Shown here one piece after another: positions 1 through 5,810 of a stretch of DNA of 8,453 nt. The notes under the pieces were generated by a model that searched no databases, was not told the DNA's origin, and saw only the letters and a program-made list of their open reading frames with translations. Source of the stretch: Acidimicrobiaceae bacterium (lineage in GTDB: Bacteria > Actinomycetota > Acidimicrobiia > Acidimicrobiales > Palsa-688). Every line of letters begins with the position of its first letter. Position 1 is the stretch's first letter. The DNA lies in assembly GCA_009785715.1 (NCBI GenBank), contig WQVT01000077.1, forward strand, positions 1 to 8,453, given 5' to 3'. Both the position numbers and the translations under genes were made by a program.

Positions 1-624
1 AGGGGTGAGCGCGGTGGTGAACAGCGCGACGAGCTGCTCGCCATAGCCGACGACGTCGTATGACGGGTCCCGGGCGAGCTCAAACACGGCGCCGTCGAGG
101 GCGGCTCGAAGGGCGTTCTTGGTGAAGCGCGGATCAATCGGGGCGAGCTCCCCGCTGCGCACCCCCTCCTCGAGGATCGACTCGGGGTCGAGCAGTGCGA
201 TGTCCCCGCCCGGGGGTTCCTGTTGCACCGATCGCTGGGCGGCCTGGTCGAGCCGGAGCCCATCGTCGGTGCGGAAACTGGTCATGATCTCGAACATCGC
301 CACCGACGCTGTCCGATGGCTGTCGACGAAGGCGCAGTTGGCGCGGATGTAGGCAGCGACCTTCCCCAGCGCTGTTGTCTCGGCCAACACTGCGGGGGCA
401 AGCGCCGTCGCCGCGTCGCCCATCACGCGCATGACTATCGCCGCGACCAACGCGTCTTTTCCGGCGAAGTAGTACAACACCGCGCTCTTGACCACCCCGG
501 ACCGCATTGCGATCTTCCCGACCGAAGCGCCGACGTAGCCCTGCTCGGCGATCAGCTCGATCGCCGCATCCACGATCTGCCGCCGCCGTGCTTGTTCCGT
601 GAACGTCTCCCCTTCAGACCGCAC
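1..624 (-). CDS. TetR/AcrR-family transcriptional repressor, 3' end cut by window edge
   Basis: Reading the minus strand gives one open frame of about 208 codons with no stop before the window edge, so the C-terminus is missing or nearly complete. The N-terminal helix (RRRQIVDAAIELIAEQG) and the helix-turn-helix (about residues 34-53, ending VVKSAVLYYFAGKDALV) are typical of TetR repressors, which bind DNA as dimers and release it when the C-terminal domain binds a ligand. GTG at 624 is chosen as start because a TAGTCT -10 box (636-631) would place transcription start exactly on it, giving a leaderless mRNA; GTG at 630 in the same frame is the alternative. Two palindromes around the promoter suggest autorepression. 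The ligand and other targets cannot be told. The TetR assignment is firm. Confidence 0.9.
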   Translation of the reverse strand, partial: MRSEGETFTEQARRRQIVDAAIELIAEQGYVGASVGKIAMRSGVVKSAVLYYFAGKDALVAAIVMRVMGDAATALAPAVLAETTALGKVAAYIRANCAFVDSHRTASVAMFEIMTSFRTDDGLRLDQAAQRSVQQEPPGGDIALLDPESILEEGVRSGELAPIDPRFTKNALRAALDGAVFELARDPSYDVVGYGEQLVALFTTALTP

Positions 625-648
625 GGTCACAGACTAGACCGAACGGTC
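617..648 (-). promoter_or_regulatory. Tandem TetR operators flanking a leaderless -10 box
   Basis: Two copies of GACCGNNCGGTC lie at 617-628 (centre CA) and 637-648 (centre AA), exactly 20 bp apart. Between them, on the minus strand, TAGTCT (636-631) fits the actinobacterial -10 pattern TANNNT and puts +1 at 624, the first base of a GTG start. The operators would cover about -24 to -13 and -4 to +8, so a bound dimer pair would block polymerase. The core resembles boxes described for NemR/LmrA-type TetR regulators (TAGACC-N4-GGTC); that likeness is from memory. Autoregulation is inferred. Confidence 0.75.
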
Positions 649-674
649 AAAGCCCCGCTGCTCGAGGGCTCCCC

Positions 675-688
675 TTGGTGGCCACCAA
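675..688. repeat. Perfect 14-bp palindrome
   Basis: TTGGTGGCCACCAA is a perfect palindrome 27 bp upstream of the nearer TetR operator. It has a different core from the two GACCG sites, so if it is an operator it belongs to another regulator. A 10-bp palindrome, AGACGCGTCT, follows at 704-713. No gene is seen starting rightward nearby, so the role is unknown. Confidence 0.4.
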
Positions 689-1163
689 ATAACCGAGGGT
701 GGGAGACGCGTCTGTGGTCATGCGGCAACAGGCCCTCGACGGAGGTGCGTCTATCAACAACGGGCTCATAATCGCGGCTACGCCTCGGAAGAGGTGTCCC
801 CAAACATCGAGCTCCATATCGCTACGCCAGGTGCCATCGAACGCCGGGTGGGGCTCAACTGTCACGGACCCGAGCGGGGCGGTGTCGCAATCGTGCTGGT
901 CCGCCTGAAGCCCGACTTTCGAGTCCGAAGTCTTTGCGTCTGTGTCAACGATCTGTGGTGCGTCGGCGCGGAGTCTCGTGGCCTTCGGTCCCGCCGGTCG
1001 GCTGGGCATTAAGACGCGAGCATTATCGGACGGAGAGCTCGACGGTCTGGTTGCGACGACGGTTTCGTCAACCTGCGTGACGACCGGAGGCCTTCCAAGA
1101 ACTCCTGGCGGGGCCCTCCTCGATAAGCGTGGGGCGTCACAGGCGGGAGGTGTTGTTCGCTAC
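689..1163. other. Intergenic stretch without a convincing gene
   Basis: Open frames of 70-120 codons exist on both strands here (for example minus 1009-647), but they overlap each other, show no family motif, have no Shine-Dalgarno and resemble chance frames in GC-rich DNA. No RNA gene was recognised. It may be the eroded remains of a gene, but nothing in it can be named. Confidence 0.5.
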
Positions 1164-1169
1164 TACCCT
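1164..1169 (+). promoter_or_regulatory. Possible -10 box for the membrane-protein gene
   Basis: TACCCT matches TANNNT and places transcription start near 1176, two bases before the ATG at 1178. This would explain why that gene has no Shine-Dalgarno at normal distance (a GGGAGG lies at 1145-1150, about 28 nt away). No clear -35 element is seen. Tentative. Confidence 0.35.
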
Positions 1170-1177
1170 ACTCAGAC

Positions 1178-1936
1178 ATGGTGGACTCGACGGGTTCGGA
1201 ACCGGTGACGGTGCAGAGTGGATCGTACCAGCGTACGCAATTGATCTTTGCGGCGTTCTTCGTAGTGATTGCCCTCGTATTCCTTGTGGTCGCCGTCACG
1301 GCGAAGAATCCGATCGGTTTGATCATTACGGCCGTCGTCGTGCTGGCAATAGCAGCGGTGTTCGTGAAAGGATCGTTCGCCTGCGCCGTTTTCGATTACC
1401 GCACAGGCACGCTGGTGGTGCGCAATATTCGGGCGCGCAAGATCCCGATGTCACAGGTGTCCGGCTTCGATACAGTCTGGTCGAGGCAGAAGACCACATC
1501 TTACGTAGGTGCCAGGTTGACAGCGGTATGCCTCAAAGACGGATCTCACGTGCTGATCCCCGGGGCTTCTACGGGGAACGACAGTCGCAGGGAAGAAATA
1601 CTCGAGGAACTCGAGTCCGCCCTCGCCAAATGGAACGCCCCCGAGCCGGCGAGGAGACGGGCAGATGCCGATCCTGGCATCGCCGCCGTTGAACCTGAAC
1701 CCCCCTCTGACGAGAAGCGGACCATCGTCATGCAAGGTTGCACCGACGACTTCAAGGAGACCGAGTTCGCCAAACTGCTCTGGGACGAGGCGGGCATCGA
1801 GCTCCGAGACGTCAAACAAGTCGTCAACGACCTTCAGGCCAACAGCCAGATCAGGGTCACCGTCGCAGCCAACCGCGTCGTCAGCTTTGCAACGAAAGCC
1901 AAGGGCTTGGGAGTTCGCTCCATCCACGAGCTCTAG
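1178..1936 (+). CDS. Two-helix membrane protein with PH-like middle and L7/L12-like C-terminus
   Basis: The 252-residue product has two hydrophobic helices (about 22-42 and 45-63) joined by a tight turn with KNP, so both ends probably face the same side, most likely the cytoplasm. Residues about 67-150 (FDYRTGTLVVRN, then VSGFDTVW, then LKDGSHVLIPG) read as alternating short strands followed by a helix, like bacterial PH-like domains. A charged Pro/Glu/Arg linker follows. The last 73 residues, with DEAGIELRDVKQVVNDL and a final alpha-beta stretch ending KGLGVRSIHEL, resemble the C-terminal domain of ribosomal protein L7/L12, which in other proteins is a small interaction module. ATG 1178 is the only in-frame start nearby upstream. 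The last 56 bp overlap the convergent HepT-like frame. Function unknown; both domain names are eye-based. Confidence 0.8.
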   Translation: MVDSTGSEPVTVQSGSYQRTQLIFAAFFVVIALVFLVVAVTAKNPIGLIITAVVVLAIAAVFVKGSFACAVFDYRTGTLVVRNIRARKIPMSQVSGFDTVWSRQKTTSYVGARLTAVCLKDGSHVLIPGASTGNDSRREEILEELESALAKWNAPEPARRRADADPGIAAVEPEPPSDEKRTIVMQGCTDDFKETEFAKLLWDEAGIELRDVKQVVNDLQANSQIRVTVAANRVVSFATKAKGLGVRSIHEL

Positions 1937-2309
1937 GCAGGTTGTCTGAAGACCTTCTGATGCGGGCCGACCACTCTTGAGACCCGATCGGCGAGCCGTG
2001 GTGATCCCGAGAGCGCTCCAGACAGGACGCAACTTGCCGAGGAAGACGGGCCAGGTCCCTACACTGATGTGCGAGGCGGTCGCGGAACCGGATTGGTGCG
2101 GAGAGGGGTGGCTGTCCTTGTGGTGTCCCGGCCAGGTGGGCGTAGTGCTTGAGGGCACTCCCGGCGGCTACCCAGCACCAAGCGATGGCCCGGCGTCGGT
2201 CTTCGCTTTGGTCGAACGCGGCGCCGCCTCCTTCGGAGACGAGCCGGCGGATTTCGCGAAGAGCGTAGAGGGCGCCGTCGAGTTCGGCCTGGAGGTCATT
2301 GCGGGTCAC
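1881..2309 (-). CDS. HepT-like (DUF86) toxin of an MNT/HepT toxin-antitoxin pair
   Basis: The GTG at 2309 overlaps the TGA of the upstream MNT-like frame (GTGA), which fixes the start and implies translational coupling. The 142-residue product has the helical pattern of HepT proteins: a first helix (LQAELDGALYALREIRRLV), a second (AIAWCWVAAGSALKHYAHL, at the place of the usual IGEAL signature), and then RFRDRLAHQ, whose R76 and H81 form the R-x4-H RNase/HEPN motif. The Tyr that usually follows this motif (RX4HXY) is absent. After residue 82 the sequence is Arg/Ser-rich, unlike the family, and the frame runs 56 bp into the convergent gene, so the tail may be a frameshifted extension. HepT toxins are held in check by a partner nucleotidyltransferase; here the partner is broken, so this toxin is probably weak or dead. 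Confidence 0.6.
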   Translation of the reverse strand: MTRNDLQAELDGALYALREIRRLVSEGGGAAFDQSEDRRRAIAWCWVAAGSALKHYAHLAGTPQGQPPLSAPIRFRDRLAHQCRDLARLPRQVASCLERSRDHHGSPIGSQEWSARIRRSSDNLPRARGWSELPSPWLSLQS

Positions 2310-2585
2310 GCAGCCGGTGCTGGCGCGAGTTGCTCCCGGCGGTGGGCGCCTGGCGCTCCCGTGGATGTGACGGCAACACGGTGGAGGAGGAGGGCCTCGG
2401 CTTCGGCTTGGAAGTCGACGAGATCGAAATAGGTGCGCTCAGTATCCAGCCGTCACGACCACTTCGGCGGGATCGTTGCCGAGGTATACGGAGGTGATGC
2501 CGTGACGGGCCGCCAACTCGGCGAGCAGTCCCGCGCTTTGGCGAAGCAGGCGGTCGTCAGCAGCGGGTAAGTCCACGACGGTCAT
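2306..2585 (-). pseudogene. MNT-like antitoxin gene, broken by a one-base frameshift
   Basis: From ATG 2585 the frame reads MTVVDLPAADDRLLRQ, then LLAELAARHGITSVYLG and EVVVTAG, and stops at 2439. The next frame contains DTERTYFDLVDFQAEAEALL and ends at TGA 2308-2306, overlapping the GTG of the HepT-like gene. Dropping one G from the GG at 2446-2447 joins both parts into a 92-residue protein. The two ends resemble small MNT nucleotidyltransferases: a helix ending in ARHGI, and a YFDLV..EAEALL segment near the C-terminus. The middle lacks the catalytic GSX10DXD motif; only VYLGNDPAEVVV stands there. So either the catalytic strand was deleted or this is a non-enzymatic partner subfamily. The frame break is direct observation; the MNT relation is inferred. 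Confidence 0.6.
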
Positions 2586-3004
2586 GGTAGGCCGACACGT
2601 GGCTAGGTGCGGTTGCGATTTCGACGGCTGATGGGGTTGAAGCGGCGACCGTCTGATTCTGGGTCAGACGCTCCGTGTTGACCGCGTCGAGACACCCTTG
2701 GGAAGCCGCGAAATCTGGCACGAGATTTGGCAGGGGAGACGCAAAACTGGCTGCGACAGGAGGGAGCGGTCGGGATGCGCCTGAACGGTCCTCTGTGTTG
2801 TCTTGTCGATTGTTGTTGTGGTCCGGAGGGTCGAGAGCGACCCCAGTGGGCGGGCGGCACCCTCCTGCGGATCAATGCCCGGCGCGGGTGACGTGCTACT
2901 CGTGCCCCATAACGTGCCGGGATGGTTCCGCGCTAAGGCGTCACCTAACGCCGGTGGTGAGACGCGGGACTGGTCAGGATCATTCGTCGCCGAGTGGTCG
3001 ACCT
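2586..3004. other. Intergenic stretch with two inverted repeats
   Basis: No gene with family motifs or a good start is seen; the open frames on both strands look like chance. It contains two perfect inverted repeats: CGTCTGA/TCAGACG (2650-2656 and 2664-2670, 7-nt loop) and AAATCT/AGATTT (2711-2716 and 2723-2728, 6-nt loop). Neither has a T-tract, so neither is a clear terminator. They lie between the 3' end of the oxidoreductase gene and the start of the MNT-like gene, both on the minus strand, and could be operators or a weak terminator. Confidence 0.5.
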
Positions 3005-3838
3005 CTAGACGAAATCAGTTGCGTGCCGGCGCGCCCATTCTTCAAAGGTGCGTGGTGGGCGGCCGGTGATCTCGACGACGGTGTCGTTTACCTGTGACTC
3101 GTCCAGTGAACCGGCAACATAGAAGTCAAAGAACGCGTCGACGTACGCGGGTGGCGTCGTCTTCAGCATCTCGGAGCGGGCCTCGTCGTTGGGCTGCGCC
3201 TCGAAGCGCAGGTCGCGACCCAGAACCTCGGCAAGAGTGGAGACTTGATCGCTGGGGAGCAGGGACGCGGGCCCGGTTGGACTGAGCACCTGTCCGTTGT
3301 GGCGGTCGTCGCGTAGCGCGGCGACAGCGACGGCGGCGAGGTCGAAGGGGTCAATCGACGCCGTACGCACACTCGCAAAGGGGAGGCGCAGGACGTCGCC
3401 GGCGCGCAGCTTGTCGCGCCAGCGCAGCGCGTTGGACATGAACGCAACAGGGCGCAGGATCGTCCAGGACAACCCTGCGTCGCGGACTGCGCTTTCGGAC
3501 CGGGCCATATAGGCAGTGATGGCGTTGCTCAGGTCGCCGCTTCCCGCTGAGAAGCCTGACAACAACACGACGCGTTGCACCCCCGCCGCACGAGCGTCGC
3601 GCAGAATCGTAGGTGTGGCGTCGTAGCCGGGAAGCAGGAACAGAGCTTGGATGCCGTCCCAGGCGTCGCGGAGCGTGGTCGCGTCGCTGAGATCGCCAGA
3701 GCGGGTCTCCACACCGGCAAGCCAGGCTCCCGCCAGGGGAGTCTGCCGGACTAACGCGGCGACGTCTTCACCGCCGGCGTGCAGCGCGCGTACGACCTCG
3801 GATCCAACATTGCCGGTCGCACCGGTTACGAGATACAT
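3005..3838 (-). CDS. NmrA-type NAD(P)-binding oxidoreductase (atypical SDR)
   Basis: The 277-residue product opens with MYLVTGATGNVGSEVV, whose GxxGxxG (G6, G9, G12) is the dinucleotide-binding loop of atypical short-chain dehydrogenases. VVLLSGFSAG and LSWTILRPVAFMSN are the usual fourth- and fifth-strand landmarks of NmrA / quinone-oxidoreductase-2-like proteins. The classical YxxxK catalytic pair is not evident, as is common in this group, whose members act as NAD(P)H-dependent reductases or redox sensors. Length is complete for the family. It is divergent from a TetR gene 138 bp away, and the shared operator lies inside its promoter, so it is probably the main target of that repressor, induced when the ligand is present. 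The substrate cannot be told; a quinone or other electrophile is a guess from the family. Confidence 0.9.
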   Translation of the reverse strand: MYLVTGATGNVGSEVVRALHAGGEDVAALVRQTPLAGAWLAGVETRSGDLSDATTLRDAWDGIQALFLLPGYDATPTILRDARAAGVQRVVLLSGFSAGSGDLSNAITAYMARSESAVRDAGLSWTILRPVAFMSNALRWRDKLRAGDVLRLPFASVRTASIDPFDLAAVAVAALRDDRHNGQVLSPTGPASLLPSDQVSTLAEVLGRDLRFEAQPNDEARSEMLKTTPPAYVDAFFDFYVAGSLDESQVNDTVVEITGRPPRTFEEWARRHATDFV

Positions 3839-3926
3839 GCCAGCTCGCTTTCCACCGCTAGGCGTGCGGGTGTCATTCGCCGGATACGCGACTGCGACTT
3901 GGCGTCACGGGTGGCCACCCGGGAAC

Positions 3927-3932
3927 TATAGT
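3927..3932 (+). promoter_or_regulatory. -10 box of the TetR gene
   Basis: TATAGT fits the -10 consensus well and would start transcription near 3939, inside the operator, 38 nt before the ATG. No good -35 is found at 16-18 bp (TTGGCG at 3899-3904 is too far). The overlap with the operator predicts autorepression. Confidence 0.5.
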
Positions 3933-3957
3933 AGGGAACGATCCCTAACAATGTCAA
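3928..3957 (-). promoter_or_regulatory. Promoter of the NmrA-type gene
   Basis: On the minus strand TTGACA (3957-3952) is a perfect -35 consensus, followed after 18 bp by TACTAT (3933-3928), a TANNNT -10 box. The repressor palindrome (3932-3947) fills most of the spacer and touches the -10, a classic position for repression. Transcription would start near 3921, leaving a leader of about 80 nt before the ATG at 3838. Confidence 0.7.
3932..3947. promoter_or_regulatory. Shared operator of the divergent TetR/NmrA pair
   Basis: TAGGGA-ACGA-TCCCTA is a perfect 6-bp inverted repeat with a 4-bp centre, the only strong palindrome in the intergenic region. It overlaps promoter elements of both genes. 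The neighbouring TetR protein is the obvious candidate to bind it, by the usual local rule for this family; binding is inferred. Confidence 0.75.
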
Positions 3958-3976
3958 GGACCGGTAGTCTCTCGCG

Positions 3977-4585
3977 ATGCCGGACACAGCGAAGGCCGCC
4001 CGACGTTCCGCCGTCGAGACCCGCTCTCACGTGCTCGCCGTCGCCCACCGCCTGTTCTACTGGGAGGGCATCCACGCGACCGGGATAGACCGCATTGCCG
4101 GCGAGGCAGGCGTGGCACCGACCACGCTCTATCGCCTCTTTGCCTCCAAGGACGATCTGGTGGCGGCGTACGTCGCCGCCAACGCCGAGCCCTATAAGGC
4201 CTGGATGTCGGACGCGACTCGGCCGGAGCTCGGCTCGCCGCGGGAGCGGATCCTGGCGCTGTTCGACGCCCTGGCGGAGCAGACCCAACCGGAGCTGTGC
4301 AGGGGATGCCCGTTTCTGATGACCCTGGCGGAATTTCCCCAGCCCGATCATCCAGCGCGGGTGGAGGCGATCGCGACCAAGGCATGGGTCCGGGACCATC
4401 TCCGCGGGCTGACGGCCGAACTGGCGCAGGTGGAGCCGGTCCCGGAACCAGACCTTCTCGCTGACCAACTCATGGTCATCGTCGAGGGCGTGTACGCAAC
4501 GGTCGAGTCGCTCGGCGCGCAAGGACCCGCCCGCACGGCCCGTGCCCTAGCAGCGAAAATCCTCGACGAGACCGAAGGTGGCTGA
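3977..4585 (+). CDS. TetR/AcrR-family repressor with a CxxC motif
   Basis: The 202-residue protein has a clear N-terminal TetR helix-turn-helix (about residues 37-56, IDRIAGEAGVAPTTLYRLF, followed by ASKDDLVAAY). The ligand domain holds LCRGCPFL, with Cys108 and Cys111 two residues apart; an RGC-F-(N/L)-AEF segment is a common signature in one TetR subgroup. The cysteines could sense oxidants or electrophiles, which would fit control of a neighbouring oxidoreductase, but that is inference. ATG 3977 is the first possible start, since an in-frame TAG precedes it at 3965; a weak AAGGA lies 16 nt upstream. The gene is divergent from the NmrA-type gene, and its 3' end overlaps the first codons of the DinB remnant by 8 bp. 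Confidence 0.92.
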   Translation: MPDTAKAARRSAVETRSHVLAVAHRLFYWEGIHATGIDRIAGEAGVAPTTLYRLFASKDDLVAAYVAANAEPYKAWMSDATRPELGSPRERILALFDALAEQTQPELCRGCPFLMTLAEFPQPDHPARVEAIATKAWVRDHLRGLTAELAQVEPVPEPDLLADQLMVIVEGVYATVESLGAQGPARTARALAAKILDETEGG

Positions 4586-4989
4586 GACAGCGCAGCGACG
4601 GTCCACCGTGGAGACCCTGCGCCACTTGGTGTTCGTGCACGACTGTTGGTTCGGTCGTTGCTGCCTAGGGTCGACCCGGCCGCTCACCTCCTTCGGGATG
4701 GTTTCCGACGATGTCTATCAGCACGAGCCGGGCCTGGATCGCGCAGCCACCCCACAGCCTCGATGAGGTGCTCGCGGTCCGGAACCGGCAAGGCGTTGAG
4801 CTGGCTCGTTGGCTGTCGGCCGTGACCGACGGCGACTTGTCGAGGCCCCGCTTCCGTGCCGGAAGGCTCGGTTGGCCGGCCGTCTTATGCGCGCGGCAAG
4901 TCTGTGCTGGAGTGCCTGCACCTGGTGCTCAACGAGCAATGGGGCACCAAGGCTTCTGCGAATGCGATATCACCCTGCTCGAGGGCTGA
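4578..4989 (+). pseudogene. DinB-superfamily (DUF664-like) pseudogene, three frameshifts and 5' truncation
   Basis: Three frames carry consecutive parts of one protein. Frame one has STVETLRHLVFVHDCWF through EPGLDRAATP; frame two has SLDEVLAVRNRQGVELARWL and SAVTDGDLSRP; frame three has ASVPEGSVGRPSYARGKSV and LECLHLVLNEQWG; the last part returns to frame two with HQGFCECDITLLEG and a stop at 4987-4989. The joins need one extra base removed at 4750-4755 (CCCC run and next C), one C removed from CCCC at 4846-4849, and one G added to GGGG at 4941-4944, giving about 136 residues. The order and motifs match the C-terminal part of DinB-like four-helix metal-binding proteins, with candidate ligand histidines in LRHL and GHQGF. 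The first helix is missing; the homologous part begins near 4602, right after the TetR stop, suggesting a deletion junction. Whether the frameshifts are real or sequencing errors cannot be told here. Confidence 0.8.
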
Positions 4990-5213
4990 CCAAACCAACA
5001 GTCCAGAACGGCTCATCGCCACCGTGGCGATTCACAATCCACCACGGCTCGCCGAGACCGATCAGACCGCTCGGCGCTTGCGAGGGTCTCGCCGTCGCCG
5101 CTCAGGATGTGCCCCATATTGTGCGCCATACGTCGCCGGCAGCCGCGCCCCCAATCGCCGGATTGAGGAACGGCGAATTAGAAGGCGGCTGCTCGGTCGA
5201 ATCCTCCCGACGT
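4990..5213. other. Gene-free stretch with one strong palindrome
   Basis: No coding frame with recognisable content is seen. A 17-bp inverted repeat with 8-bp arms, ATCGCCAC/GTGGCGAT, lies at 5015-5031 around a single C. It is 25 bp after the stop of the DinB remnant and could be a leftover terminator stem or a regulator site. The stretch GGTCGAATCC near its right end looks like a tRNA T-loop but does not fold as one. Confidence 0.45.
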
Positions 5214-5489
5214 CTACCAGCGTTTGCCTTGCTCGATGGCCTGATGGTACTCCTCGACGGTCTCGAAGTGGGGAACGACACGCAGCGTCATGAGGTAGAC
5301 GAGGACGAGCAGCCCTCCGGTGAGGAGCCCCAAGATGATGGCGACGCTGCGGACCCAGTCGACCCGAAGTTCGGTGCGCGTAGCAAGGCCGAGGCAGAGG
5401 CCGCTGATCTGTTTACCTCGCTCGATTCGGCACAGCCACGGTGCGGGTCGGCCGCCGGCGATCTCGACCTCGCCTTCGATCGGGCTCAT
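5214..5489 (-). CDS. PspC-domain membrane protein
   Basis: The 91-residue product has the PspC pattern: a short basic segment (IERGKQISGLCLGLATRTEL), then VDWVRSVAII followed by one long hydrophobic helix (about residues 50-70) and LRVVP, matching the usual order of GVCGGLA, D-x-x-x-V-R, membrane helix and P. PspC proteins sit in the inner membrane and respond to envelope stress, often with a NarL-type two-component system; such a pair is encoded about 2 kb away, though not adjacent. ATG 5489 is chosen because the PspC segment begins soon after it; the frame extends to ATG 5558 with an unrelated Arg/Cys-rich segment. No strong Shine-Dalgarno is seen. The N-terminal stretch SPIEGEVEIAGGRPAPWLCR is not part of the usual domain. 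Confidence 0.75.
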   Translation of the reverse strand: MSPIEGEVEIAGGRPAPWLCRIERGKQISGLCLGLATRTELRVDWVRSVAIILGLLTGGLLVLVYLMTLRVVPHFETVEEYHQAIEQGKRW

Positions 5490-5765
5490 CCCCCGGAACC
5501 GTACCGGATCTGAAGTTGGCAAGCATTCAAAGCGATAGCCACATGCCCTGCGTCGCATAAACGTCCACCGGGGGCGCCCATGCCAATGCCCCAGATCGCC
5601 GGCTCGGCTACGCGTTTGCGGTTCGGCTTCGATCCACGCCCTGCGGTCGTGCTCGCCAACAACACGGCGTCATCCGACGTGCACTTCCCCGGTGGCACGA
5701 CTTTCGCTGGACGAAAAAGCTGGCGCCAACGTAATCCGGTCGAGGGGGTGTGTCCGAATCCCTGG
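5490..5765. other. Intergenic stretch upstream of the 60-aa peptide gene
   Basis: The frame of the small peptide stays open back to 5580, but that extension has no hydrophobic or family pattern, and the perfect Shine-Dalgarno sits downstream at 5795-5802, so it is not counted as coding. A convergently read frame on the minus strand is also unremarkable. No clear -10 box was found; the promoter of the peptide gene must lie here or in the repeat at 5766-5788. Confidence 0.5.
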
Positions 5766-5788
5766 CGTACACCGAGACACGGTGTACG
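5766..5788. promoter_or_regulatory. 9-bp inverted repeat just upstream of the small peptide gene
   Basis: CGTACACCG and CGGTGTACG are perfect reverse complements separated by AGACA, ending 6 bp before the Shine-Dalgarno. The core GTACACCG/CGGTGTAC looks like a TetR- or LuxR-type operator; if transcribed it would be a leader hairpin beside the ribosome binding site. Neither TetR-associated site in this window has this sequence. Confidence 0.6.
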
Positions 5789-5794
5789 AAACCT

Positions 5795-5802
5795 GGAGGA
5801 GG
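5795..5802 (+). promoter_or_regulatory. Strong Shine-Dalgarno for the 60-aa peptide
   Basis: GGAGGAGG ends 8 nt before ATG 5811. It is the best ribosome binding site in the window and decides the start of this small gene against the longer open frame from 5580. Confidence 0.8.
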
Positions 5803-5810
5803 TTACTCCG

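Noticed and set aside
223..771. 182-codon plus-strand open frame opposite the TetR gene
   Set aside because: It is the antisense shadow of a clear TetR protein; its His/Arg-rich text has no motif.
1451..2158. 235-codon minus-strand frame opposite the membrane-protein gene
   Set aside because: Mostly antisense to a convincing protein; the part beyond 1936 is an alternative frame of the HepT-like region and is only of interest as a possible frameshifted tail.
3926..4522. 198-codon minus-strand frame opposite the second TetR gene
   Set aside because: Antisense shadow of a clear TetR protein, with no promoter, ribosome site or family motif.
5185..5220. tRNA-like 3' end (GGTCGAATCC followed later by CCA)
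   Set aside because: The T-stem does not pair (CTCGG against CTCCC), the loop lacks one base, and no matching acceptor strand lies upstream; the final CCA overlaps the PspC stop codon region.
5580..5810. Longer 137-codon form of the small peptide gene starting at 5580
   Set aside because: The extension has no ribosome site or family pattern and contains the inverted repeat and a perfect Shine-Dalgarno serving ATG 5811.
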